Shown piece by piece: positions 11,327 to 20,387 of a stretch of 64,000 nt of DNA; position 1 is the stretch's first letter, and each line of letters begins with the position of its first letter. Below the pieces are notes generated by a model. It made no database searches. It was given only the letters and a program-made list of their open reading frames with translations, and was not told the DNA's origin. The stretch is from NCBI GenBank assembly GCA_005765155.1, contig VCCP01000004.1:992001-1056000 (forward strand), written 5' to 3'. This DNA comes from Zelopaecilomyces penicillatus. Taxonomy: Eukaryota > Ascomycota > Sordariomycetes > Hypocreales > Pseudodiploosporaceae. Made by a program: the position numbers and the translations under genes.

Positions 11327-12331
11327 CGTGCTTTGGTCGTTGTCCTAAATGGATGATATTGGGTGGGATGCTTTGCGCTATGAAAACATTATTAGCATAA
11401 GACCTGAAAAGGCTGTGAAGGGAAATAAATGCGCTTGCTATCTCATATAGCGAGTTTGCGGTAATGTTGAGTGTGGTTAAGATGAGGTGTGTCAAGAGGA
11501 CGAAAGGAAACACATCTGTTTTTGGGGAGGGAATTTTAGAAGAATGTGAAATACATGCCTTGCGATCAGTTAAGGTAGAGGAGCTTGATGAAGGCGGTGT
11601 GCTGGTATAGTAAAGGTTGAAGCCGAATGGAAAGGAATGAGTGTTGATGGGGCAAGGTTTAGAGATGTGACAAAGAGGTGTGCAATTATGTGTAGTGCAG
11701 AGTCGAAAGATGCCCAGTGATAAGAGCATAGTACTTGGTGGAGAAGCAAAACTGATTGAGATGGAAGATAATAGAACGAACGGAGCGAAAATGTTGGAAT
11801 GGGTAGGATGCTGCAGGATGTTGTAGGAGAAAAGGCTGGTTGAAGCAGAAGAAGCCTAATGACAGAGGGAGATACCAGAGGAAAGGTGCCAGAGGTAAGA
11901 ATGCAAGAAGTTGAAAGTTGAAAAGCTAATTAGCGGTTTATTGAAAGATGCGAACCAACGAGACTTTTATCTTTTGAAATGGATGGATTATTTATACCAG
12001 CAATGAGAAATGCACGTCTGGAGGAGGAAAGAAAAAAAGGCAACCACATATCCAATGCAGATACCCAGTGCAGGGCCAGCTGTCACGTTTGGTTGCCTGC
12101 ACCAGATCTCGATGAGCGGTCAGTACAATGAAAGACTGCAAGTGTTTTTATTTTTATTTTTATTTTCACGGGAGACGCCTTTCGCAAACAGTATCATGTT
12201 GATATATATGTGCTTCATCAAACAGTATATGAATTCTTGATACATCTATGTTTTGAAACTGCAAACATTTTAGCAATAGCCAAACTTGGATCTGGCGCCG
12301 CTGTAATTTCCCTGCTCTTCTTGTGCTCTTC
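11327..12331. other. Intergenic, probable promoter of the upstream gene
   Basis: This is the spacer between the unrecognised gene and the 3' end of the Nudix gene. A TATAAATA on the minus strand near 11990-11997 is the best TATA candidate. It lies about 660 bp above the ATG at 11326, so the transcript may have a long leader or an unseen first exon. A T/A pentamer run (TTTTTA) is at about 12143-12163. The 138-codon minus frame at 11313-11729 lacks motifs. Confidence 0.4.
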
Positions 12332-13663
12332 TTACAGTTTAGAGTCTCCTGATCCCGAGCCTTTCTCCTCCCTCAAAATATCTTCCCTCAGCCGAACCTC
12401 CACCTTTGACGGCCCGCCTTTGCCAAAACTCACCAACACCACTCTATCCCAATCCCCTGCCCGATCCGACCCCTTGAGCTCTAACCCGGGCTTCTCCAAA
12501 CCCAGCACAACCCGCCCATCGCTCTCTCGGATAAACAAGTGGTAAGGGCTCATGACTTTGTCCTTCCACGCAACCTGCGACGTCGGATGCGCCTTGCCGC
12601 CGTCCGTCTCCGCTGTCGGCACTCTTCTGAGGAACGCAAGCACCTTTTTGCGCTGGGCCATGAAGTGCAAGGGCGCTTCTTCCAGCGAGGCCGTTGGCCC
12701 CGTGAGGAACTTGGTGAGCAGCTGCATGAGGTAGTACTGGGGTGGAAAGAGGATGATGTCGCCGGCGGCGGAGCGGGAGAGGAAGGATTGCGCGGGGGCG
12801 AAGACGGCTGCGGTGTGTTCGACGCCGCCGTCGGGAGTAGGGACGAGCATCTCAGATGGTACGGAGGAGCGCGAAATGGGAAGCATGTAAATGTACATCT
12901 GGGTGGTGAATCTCTTGCCTACACTGATTGGCGTGATCCATCTCGTGAAGGCGAGGAGCCCGTCTGTTTCGGGCCCAAAGTTAGCAATTGCAATCTCTCC
13001 CAGCCATCTTCTGATAAGCTACACATACGAACCTGTGTCTGCTTCCGCGCCAATTTCCTTCAGCCAATCCCCAAACTTAATATGGCCCCCATGAATCTTC
13101 TTCCTTGCCTCATCCCTCTGCGCTTGGGGCAGATCTATTAGAGCACCATCCTTCTTGGCCAACAAAATCCCAGTCTCCTCGAAACACTCGCGAATAGCAC
13201 CCATCCTATACGCAGGGCCATCCTGATGCCGCTCCGGTGAGCCTGGGCCCGGAATATCACCATCGTGAAACGGATCCAGGTTGCCGCCAGGAAAGACATG
13301 CGCCGACGCAAAGGACGTTGATGTTTTGACGCGGTGCAGCAGCAGAACCTCATTTGTGGGGGAGAGAAGAATGATGGAGGAGCTGGGCCGCGGTTCAGGC
13401 ACCTCTCGCTTCATCTTGGCGGCTGGGGGCGACGACGACGACGATGATGATGATGATGATGATGCTGATGAGGACTGGCGTGTCTGTTGAGACGACATGA
13501 CGGCTGGGGTTCTGAGATGGAGTAGTGAGTATGATCGATCGGTGTGGATGATGTTGTTGCTGCGTACACAGCTAAACGAAGGCGCTGTCGCTGATCTCAA
13601 TGCTGAAGAATGTATGCTACGCTTAAGAACATGCCGAGTAGCATGTTGTAGAGTAAAAGACAT
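12332..13663 (-). CDS. NUDT19-like Nudix hydrolase with C-terminal SKL (420 aa)
   Basis: Exons are 13033-13663 and 12332-12963. The 69-nt intron (12964-13032) has a GTTCGT donor, GCTAAC branch and ACAG acceptor, and splicing joins GADT to DGLLAF in frame. The product is 420 aa. The Nudix signature is split as in NUDT19: FPGG at 124-127, then an insert, then RECFEETG at 158-165, carrying the metal-binding glutamates. The family hydrolyses nucleoside diphosphate derivatives; NUDT7/NUDT19 relatives act on CoA and acyl-CoA in peroxisomes. The last three residues are SKL, a canonical PTS1 signal. Residues 1-55 are rich in Arg, Ser, Leu and His with almost no acids, like a mitochondrial presequence. 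A second in-frame ATG (Met56, 13498) precedes a Ser12 tract. Peroxisomal CoA diphosphatase is the best guess, and mitochondrial targeting from the first ATG is possible. Confidence 0.88.
12964..13032 (-). other. Intron of the Nudix gene
   Basis: A 69-nt phase-1 intron with a GT start, CTAAC branch motif and CAG end. Splicing rebuilds an Asp codon and joins the two open frames of the Nudix gene. Confidence 0.85.
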
Positions 13664-14526
13664 GGGACGGAGGGTCTGCGCGTGGTGTCAAGTTTCATTG
13701 CATGGATGAGTGAGTTCTCCCTCGTTAAAATACACTAAAAGTCCATCGTTGTGGTTTTAAGCCGAGGTACGGAGTACATTCCCCAAGTTTCTCGCCTAAT
13801 TAGCCATTGATAGTGCGGGGGAATCGTCTTGGCTTTGTTTTAGAGATTTTAGTGCATTGTGCTCCGTACACTGTACCTTTATTTAACCGTACCCTGAAGT
13901 TGTTTCTAGAGGATGGAGAGGGGGGGGGCACGTTGGCAAGGAAAAATAGCCTTGATCGGGAAAAATCCAAGGATATATTATGATTGGTGTGTCTTACACA
14001 CTGGATCATGTCGTACCCAATTAATTCACGATCATAGTTATTCACCTTTCCTTATAAGCGTGCCCCGTTCTTGAGAAACAACGCCAAGGCACGGATGGAA
14101 AATGCTGTATATATCCATTTATACTATTTACGAGAGAGGCAGATATCACCTTGTTATCTAGCACCGTACGGAGTAAACGCATTCAAAACAACTTATCAAT
14201 TCTTGTATACCTAGCCAGTGGACAATCTTCGCCACTGTCTACATCTAGCTGTTGTGTCTACCAAATTGAGCTGTAAAGAAAACTTGGGTTTACCTGCTAG
14301 CGTAAAATACCTCAATGCAAGTTTAATCGTCGTGGGTATCTTCATCATCATCATCCGATCCTAGGTCCCAAGCCACATGAATATACACATAAAAGCGAAT
14401 ACGCCCATAACCACCGAGATAAACACCAAAGTTCCAAACAGTTAATGACATCCGAGCCAACAACTCCTCTTTGTGCCACCAATGCTTCATGATCCATGTC
14501 AACTAAAAAAAATACCACTCGGGTGT
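13664..14526. other. Spacer between Nudix promoter and SLX4 3' end; TACGGAGTA motifs
   Basis: No gene is seen. The sequence TACGGAGTA (or its complement) appears at 13768-13777 and 14167-14175, with a partial copy at 13862-13868. A G8 run lies near 13921. AT-rich stretches and a CATCAT run near 14341 complete the region. It should contain the Nudix promoter and the SLX4 3' UTR. Confidence 0.45.
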
Positions 14527-17202
14527 TCAATACCTTTTCCGTTCTTGTCCCCGCAGATTCACCTTCCATAAGCAACATATGCTCTTAGACTCACACCATT
14601 TCTTCACTTCCCCCGAGCTGACTTCTGCATCGAAGCCAACACGGGTCAGTTGCCCGCAGTTTAACCACAATGCCAGATCTTCCAGCACAATTGGGTCATA
14701 CAGCAAGATCTTTTCGTGCCAGGAGGGATTTGAGGGATCAGTTGTTCTCGGTGCAGATGTAATGGCTTTGGTGATATACTCAAAGGATCCAGGTTGCTCA
14801 TCTGCGACATTGCCAACCAAAGAGAGATCTGCACCATCATTTATAGACAAGGATAGATCGATGAGTGGCGTTGGTGAGAAATTAGGCTCTGGAGATGACT
14901 GTGGTGTGGCAGATGATGCAATTCTATCGTCAGATTCTGAGTCGGGAATCTCGACAACGATTCGCGATGTCTTCGCCTTGCGTTGCGGTGTGGCTGGTGC
15001 AGGTCGAGTTTCCGCTTGAGCTTTCTGAGTTTGCTTTTTTGCAGGCCCCCTTGTTTTTGGGGGATTGGCTGGGTCTTTTTTCGATTTTCCGCGAGGCTTT
15101 TTGGGGGATGCAGTGGGTTGTGCAGAGGGGGGTGGTTCCTGGAATTCTTCCGCAATAACACTATTCTTTCTCGGTCTACCGCGAGGCTTCTGAACAACAG
15201 CCACTGAGTGACTAGTTGTATCAGAATCCGTTTTAGTCCTGCTGTTGACTTGTGCATTTTTGGGAGCCAAGGTAGTCACCATCCTTACACCAACCCCAAC
15301 TGTCCGACTTTTGCTTTCCCAGCACTGATCGAGGAGCGCAATCTTGGCTTTGCGAGCTTTGACAGCCTTGAACCCATATCTCTTTATTTCTCTGGAAAGT
15401 TGGACATCAGTGTACGTTTCATAGGCTGGACGTGGTAGCTGCTCCTGTTCATTGGCCAGACATGCGGTAATTTCACCAACTGATTGAAAGACTGGAGATT
15501 GCGAACCGGCCTGTTCTAACTCAGCTCCATCAGACAAATTGACAGCTCGTCCCACTACCGAGCCGGTCGAAATTTCACTATCCGAAAATAGTAGGCTATC
15601 GTCGATGATCTCCACCGGTGATTTAACACCATCATCAGATAGATCCAGAGGCAAATTTTGTTTGGCGGGGTTTCCTGCAGCAAGCTCCTTTAAAGAGGAT
15701 AGAGAGCCCTCTCCGCCTCTAACGTAACCAAAGGGATCATCCTCTTGGGAGGGGAGTAGGAAATTATGTACAGAGCCACGTGTGATATTACTCAGCTCAG
15801 CATCAAATAAATCGCCTTCCTCATCGCGGGCGCCGGCATCCCAAAGCCTAGGTCGCTCTTCAGGAGGTGCAATGGCATCACTATTCAGCGGAGTTTCGTA
15901 GGTGATGTGATCAAGCTCATTTGATGTTTTCATTGCGACCTGGAGATCTCGCAAGAATGTTGGTGACTGCTCCACAGCTAGCTGACTAGATGTTCCAAAG
16001 ACAAAATCTTGATTTGCGACGTGTTTTAAAGCCTGGCTCGGCGGTAGAAGGATAGACTTTGCTGGTGGTGGTGTTTTCTTCTTTTTCCTAGATCCTTTCG
16101 TCGACTTTCTTTTAGCAACCTTTTTGTTCTGGCCGTCACTCTTGGTCTCGTTTGGTTCCATCCGTGAAATGTCATTTGATAAATGACCTTCAGGAGCAGT
16201 AGTTTGAAATGGCTCGGGAGGAGTTACAGCTCTGTAGGCTGCAGTTGCTATTTCCGTGATGGTTCTGGGTTTCTTTTTTGGTGCCTTTCTTTTCGGAGGG
16301 GGTTTTTCGGAAGTTGTTGTTTTAGTCGTTGTCACAACTGATTTTGCTGCTGGTATAAGCTCGATATGTTTCCGTTTCCGAAAGAAACTAGACTCCTCAT
16401 CCGAGATGCCAGTAGACTCTTGTGGCGTATCCTCTTTGCATTTGTACGTCTCTAGTAGCTGTTCGAAGCTTTTTGCCGCGTCCTCACTACCATCTAATCG
16501 AGACTCCGAGGCATCAGAATCGAGAATAATACAAGTCTTATGAGATGGCGGAGTCCAATCATATCTTCGCGCCATGGCTGGCTCTAGATTTAAAGGTTCA
16601 AGCCTCTCCTTTGCCGACTTATCAAAAACCTTCAATCCTGCTGTTATGGTACTCGTGTTGTCTTCTCCCTCAGCCCAGCCGGGGACTGTTGTTGGGAGAG
16701 CTATAGGGACTTCCGTTATTGCTCGCTGGCTGCCTATTCCCAAGTCTTTGCCATCTTCCTCTTCTACTGATTTGAACTTCTTCCACGGGTGTTCCTTGGA
16801 AGGAGACCAATCAACTTCGCAATGTCCTGGGCCTGATTTCGCCTTATTTCTTGCTACCTTGCGCCGTACGGGATTACTGGCGCCGAAGGGAAACTCCGAA
16901 ACTATCTGGAGAGACAAGGAACTATCGCCATCGCTCAAAACTTCTATTTCTTCAGATGCTCGTGCTTTCAGATTAGTTGCTGGCTTCTTGAAAGAAGGGC
17001 TAGAGATGTTCGGGATCGGCGCCATTTTGCCTGTCGGGAGAGCTGTCGCTTGGCTAACGGGTCGAAAGGAAGAATTTGCAACATTTTGCGATAAAACATC
17101 TTGCAATGGAGGAAGGTCTGGTGAGGATGACCTAATGCTTAGATGTGACCTGCGTCGAGCACCATCTGAAGGAGATGAAAGAAAGGCATTGGGAGACACC
17201 AT
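14527..17202 (-). CDS. SLX4: SLX4, structure-specific endonuclease regulatory subunit (891 aa)
   Basis: An intronless gene. I chose the ATG at 17202 (MVSPNAFLSSPSDGARRRS). The frame stays open 20 codons further upstream, but that stretch is poor and lies in the divergent promoter. SLX4 is the scaffold that activates the SLX1 GIY-YIG nuclease on Holliday junctions, flaps and forks in the nucleus. The C-terminal conserved domain, about residues 830-891, carries DPIVLEDLALWLN and WCESKSICCLW, the SLX1-binding region diagnostic of fungal SLX4. A SAP-like helical element (YTDVQLSREIKRYGFKAVKA) lies near 593-632. Between them are basic AT-hook-like patches (KPRGRPRKN, KKPRGKSKK). The rest is long, disordered and rich in Ser/Thr-Pro and acidic patches, consistent with phospho-regulation. 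Length is typical of fungal members. The gene is divergent from eS21, with 415 bp between the start codons. Confidence 0.9.
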   Translation of the reverse strand: MVSPNAFLSSPSDGARRRSHLSIRSSSPDLPPLQDVLSQNVANSSFRPVSQATALPTGKMAPIPNISSPSFKKPATNLKARASEEIEVLSDGDSSLSLQIVSEFPFGASNPVRRKVARNKAKSGPGHCEVDWSPSKEHPWKKFKSVEEEDGKDLGIGSQRAITEVPIALPTTVPGWAEGEDNTSTITAGLKVFDKSAKERLEPLNLEPAMARRYDWTPPSHKTCIILDSDASESRLDGSEDAAKSFEQLLETYKCKEDTPQESTGISDEESSFFRKRKHIELIPAAKSVVTTTKTTTSEKPPPKRKAPKKKPRTITEIATAAYRAVTPPEPFQTTAPEGHLSNDISRMEPNETKSDGQNKKVAKRKSTKGSRKKKKTPPPAKSILLPPSQALKHVANQDFVFGTSSQLAVEQSPTFLRDLQVAMKTSNELDHITYETPLNSDAIAPPEERPRLWDAGARDEEGDLFDAELSNITRGSVHNFLLPSQEDDPFGYVRGGEGSLSSLKELAAGNPAKQNLPLDLSDDGVKSPVEIIDDSLLFSDSEISTGSVVGRAVNLSDGAELEQAGSQSPVFQSVGEITACLANEQEQLPRPAYETYTDVQLSREIKRYGFKAVKARKAKIALLDQCWESKSRTVGVGVRMVTTLAPKNAQVNSRTKTDSDTTSHSVAVVQKPRGRPRKNSVIAEEFQEPPPSAQPTASPKKPRGKSKKDPANPPKTRGPAKKQTQKAQAETRPAPATPQRKAKTSRIVVEIPDSESDDRIASSATPQSSPEPNFSPTPLIDLSLSINDGADLSLVGNVADEQPGSFEYITKAITSAPRTTDPSNPSWHEKILLYDPIVLEDLALWLNCGQLTRVGFDAEVSSGEVKKWCESKSICCLWKVNLRGQERKRY

Positions 17203-17617
17203 CACGCCGACCATCAACCTCTGAGTGCGCAAAGCGCATCTCAGAACTTTGGTGCACAGCAAAATGGCTGGAAGTTCGTATCGTTACTGGGGAAGTTCTG
17301 AATGAAAATGGATCCATCGCACGGCATGCCCAATGATGATGGCATGCAGTGGTGCTTGTTCTTGCCGTCAACACGCTAGAGTCGGGCGACCAACAGCGGG
17401 GCGGGACTAACACTTTGGGAGGTCGCGAGACAGCCACGACATCACATGACCAGTCACATGACACACGAAAGCCCTGCCCGCCCCACGAAATTCCTTGGAC
17501 TATGTCAAATTTCGAGGCAAGTCTCGCAGCATCCCACCAACCGCTCTCGACGACCAAATCAACCGCCGGACCACTTACCAAACCGCCTCTTCCTCAACCC
17601 CTCCTCACACAGCCAAA
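17203..17617. promoter_or_regulatory. Shared divergent promoter of SLX4 and eS21
   Basis: Only 415 bp separate the two start codons, so a repair scaffold gene and a ribosomal protein gene must share this region. It contains two TCACATGAC sites 12 bp apart, listed separately. The plus strand just upstream of the eS21 start is C-rich (CCGCCTCTTCCTCAACCCCTCC-like), typical of highly expressed fungal genes. Confidence 0.6.
17442..17462. promoter_or_regulatory. Tandem TCACATGAC E-box-like sites
   Basis: The nine-base motif TCACATGAC occurs at 17442-17450 and again at 17454-17462. The 12-bp period is close to one helical turn. The sites are about 155-175 bp upstream of the eS21 start. CACRTG motifs are bound by Cbf1-type bHLH factors, which help regulate ribosomal protein genes in some ascomycetes. 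Factor identity is inferred. Confidence 0.45.
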
Positions 17618-17948
17618 ATGGAGAACGACCGTGGCGAGATCGTGGACCTGTAAGCAGAGCCGAATTATGCTGCATCGATTTCAACGGTGATGATGCTAAT
17701 AATTCTTCGTTTCCAGCTACGTCCCCCGCAAGTGCAGCGCCACCAACCGGATCATCAAGGCCAAGGACCACGGTTCCGTCCAGATTTCCATCGCCAAGGT
17801 CGACGAGAACGGCCGCGCGGTCCCCGGCGAGAACCACGTCTACGCTCTGTGCGGCTTCGTCCGTGCTATGGGCGAGAGCGATGACTCCCTGAACCGATTG
17901 GCGCAGCGAGACGGTCTGCTGAAGAGCGTCTGGAGCGCCCAGCGATAA
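17618..17948 (+). CDS. RPS21: 40S ribosomal protein eS21 (87 aa)
   Basis: Exons are 17618-17649 and 17717-17948; the 67-nt intron (17650-17716) has a GTAAGC donor and TTCCAG acceptor. The spliced frame codes for 87 aa, starting MENDRGEIVDLYVPRKCSAT and ending LLKSVWSAQR. That is the standard eS21 length and the family's recognisable N terminus, core (NRIIKAKDHGSVQI) and C-terminal DDSLNRLAQRDG. It is a structural component of the small subunit needed for late 18S rRNA maturation. The intron lies after codon 10, as is common in fungal ribosomal protein genes. No snoRNA is evident in this short intron. It is divergent from SLX4 and convergent with PHR1. Confidence 0.96.
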
Positions 17949-18448
17949 ATTTCTGCGGGTTGGAATGAGGTATTTTTTTGTTGATGATAATGCGACACGA
18001 GCCAAGTCGCTGACATGCGACCAGGAATTGGCTCGGGTATGAAGGCATGCGTGGAAACTAGAGTTGGCTGCATCTAGCAAAAATCCAATTCAAGGCGTTT
18101 GGCTCCGGCTCCATTTCGAGACAAAACTTACGGTGCCCAACTTATGCGAATTTTCGAGAAGATGTGATGATACAGTGATTGTGCGCTCCCCGGTTAGCAA
18201 AGTCTCCTCGGACTGGTCTTTACCTGGCTACTCTTTGCCCGAGGATTCTGGGGCTACGTTGATAGTCTCCAAACCGCAGATTGAGACTTGGCCTGAAAAA
18301 AAGCTGTGGCGGTTAAGTTTTCTCGCCATGGTACAGATACGGGTCAAACATGCTTGTATGATGTCCCCAGTATTGTCAAGCTAAGCTTACTAAATTCAAC
18401 ATATTCATTATTATATTAACGACCCCATCTCATCCCATACGAGTCTAA
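17949..18448. other. Convergent 3' spacer between eS21 and PHR1
   Basis: About 500 bp hold the 3' UTRs of two convergent genes. AT-rich stretches at 18400-18425 fit polyadenylation signals. The short open frame at 18064-18384 shows no motif. No gene is supported. Confidence 0.5.
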
Positions 18449-20387
18449 CTACATGCCGTTTGCTATTCCCTCCTTGTATGCACTCAACGCCCGCTCTCTG
18501 GCACCCTTATGAACAACAATCGGTTTTGGGTAACCGTTCTTTTTAGCCTTTATTCCTGCCCCGCGTCCATATGGATCATGTATCTCCTTGTCCGTCAAGG
18601 CCTTGAGCTCTGGGACCCATTTCCGGATGTATGCGCCTTCAGGATCAAACTTCTCGCTTTGCAAAAGAGGGTTGAAGATGCGAAAGTAAGGCTGTGGGTC
18701 AACACCCACACTGGCACTGAACCCCCATCCACCATTGTTGCTGGCGAAATCGCCATCTACTAAATGCTCCATGAAATATCGCTCCCCCATGCGCCAGTCG
18801 ATAAGTAAGTCCTTGGAGAGAAACGATGCAACTATCATTCGGCACCGATTATGCATGTAGCCCATCGTATTTAACTGTCGCATGGCCGCATCGACGATGG
18901 GAAACCCAGTTCGGCCTTCGCACCATGCTTTGAATTGCTCCTCATCGTAAGACCAGGCAATATTGGCATATTCTGGTTTGAAAGGCTTGTTCATGCTGGA
19001 TCTTCGTTAGCATTGTAGGTTATTAATAACACCGGCGAAAGTGAATGCTTGCTCACCAAACATAGGGCCAATTGACGAGGACATGCTTATAAAAGTCACG
19101 CCACGCAACTTCACTAATCCATGTCTGAATTCCTTTGTTGCCCCCATCTAGCCTTTTGGTCTTATTCCTATCTCTTGCTATCCGAACACAGGTTCTAGCG
19201 CTGATTGTGCCGCTTGCGAAATGAACCGAGAGGCAAGCAGTACCGTTATCTCCAGGAATATTTCTCTTTTCATGATAACCCCCTATCCTGTCCTCGCAGA
19301 ACTTGCTCAGTCGGGCCACTGCCTCGTGTTCACCACATGGCCACAGGGCATGGAATTTAATCTTTTCCTCTTTGCTGAGTTGCTTGCTCTTCGGCGCATC
19401 GGGAATGGGGCACTCAAAGAGATGCTTGAATGTGATGCGGGCATTCTCTGGGTTCGTCTCCGGGGCGTCGTAGAGTTCAAGCAGGTCCAAATTCTCATGG
19501 ATGTGGGCCATCCAAGACCGATACCAGGGTGTGTAGACGGCATATTGTCTTCCAACACCACTGCGCAATTCTCCGGGAGGAACAACACACGTGTCATGCA
19601 CGACCTCATACGATTTGCCATTCTCTGCGAAATCTCGCACCATCCGGGCTTCTCTCCGCAGTTCATCAACCTCATACTCCATGTTGGCGAATAAATGGTT
19701 GGAGCCCCAGTCTTCCATGAGCTCCAGGATACGATCAGGTATTTGTTTCCGCTTCTCCACAACCTCGACATAGAGAGGGATATTGAGCTTCTCAAGGTCA
19801 TCTTTCAAGACTTGGAGTGTTCTGAGCATGAAATCTACTTTTACAGGCGCAGTAAGATGAGCTTCAAAGTCTTGCGGACTGACAATATACATGCAAATGA
19901 GAGGAACACCCGTCTCCTTAGCCTTGGCACTGGCAAGAGCAAGGGATCTGTTGTCCGTGTGTCGAAGGTCCATCTTAAACCAGTGAACTACACAATCTTT
20001 CACATCAACGTTTTTGCGCTCATGTACAGTATCTTCCAGGGCAGAGACAAGCTCCTCCATCGGTCTCGGAAGCTCATCGGCATTGTAAGCTCGGGCTCGA
20101 GCGTTGCTCATCTCGTGTGGGTAATATTTCCGAAGTACAATGCCATATCTCTCGGCTTCCCCAGCCAGAGGGTGAGGCTCGTGGAGTCCATAACTTTCGA
20201 CTTTCACTTTTTTACCCTGAGATTCATTGCCCCCAAGTGGGGATGTGGATTTGCGCTTTGTCGATAGTCGAGGCATAATACTGAATCTTTTAGCCGTTAC
20301 GTACAACGACGTAGAGAGTCCAGGACGGTGTCGGAAGCTGAGAGTGCGCAGAAATGATGGTGAAGAGTGTAATTGGGTCAGATGCAT
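18449..20387 (-). CDS. phr1: Deoxyribodipyrimidine (CPD) photolyase, class I (625 aa)
   Basis: Exons are 19057-20387 and 18449-18995; the 61-nt intron (18996-19056) has a GTGAGC donor, GCTAAC branch and CCAG acceptor. Splicing gives NWPYV|CMNKPFKPEY, as in the family. The N-terminal photolyase domain (VHWFKMDLRHTDNRSLALA) spans about 140-310. The FAD-binding catalytic domain contains WISEVAWRDFYKHVL, GRTGFPIVDAAMRQL, GYMHNRCRMIVASFL, DGDFASNNGGWGF and DPQPYFRIFNP. The enzyme splits UV-induced cyclobutane pyrimidine dimers using blue light. Residues 1-37 look like a mitochondrial presequence. A second ATG (Met38, 20276, MPRLSTKRK) is followed by NLS-like basic clusters. Two initiation sites could therefore supply mitochondria and nucleus, as known for yeast Phr1. 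It is divergent from XLF and convergent with eS21. Confidence 0.95.
18996..19056 (-). other. Intron of phr1
   Basis: A 61-nt intron with GTGAGC donor, GCTAAC branch motif and GATCCAG acceptor on the minus strand. Its removal joins the conserved NWPYV and CMNKPFKPEY blocks in frame. Confidence 0.9.

Noticed and set aside
14579..17224. Plus-strand frames within SLX4
   Set aside because: Antisense shadows of the SLX4 coding sequence; none has a motif.
17203..17262. N-terminal extension of SLX4 from 17262
   Set aside because: The 20 extra codons have no conserved look and lie in the short divergent promoter; MVSPNAFLSSPSDGARRRS is the better start.
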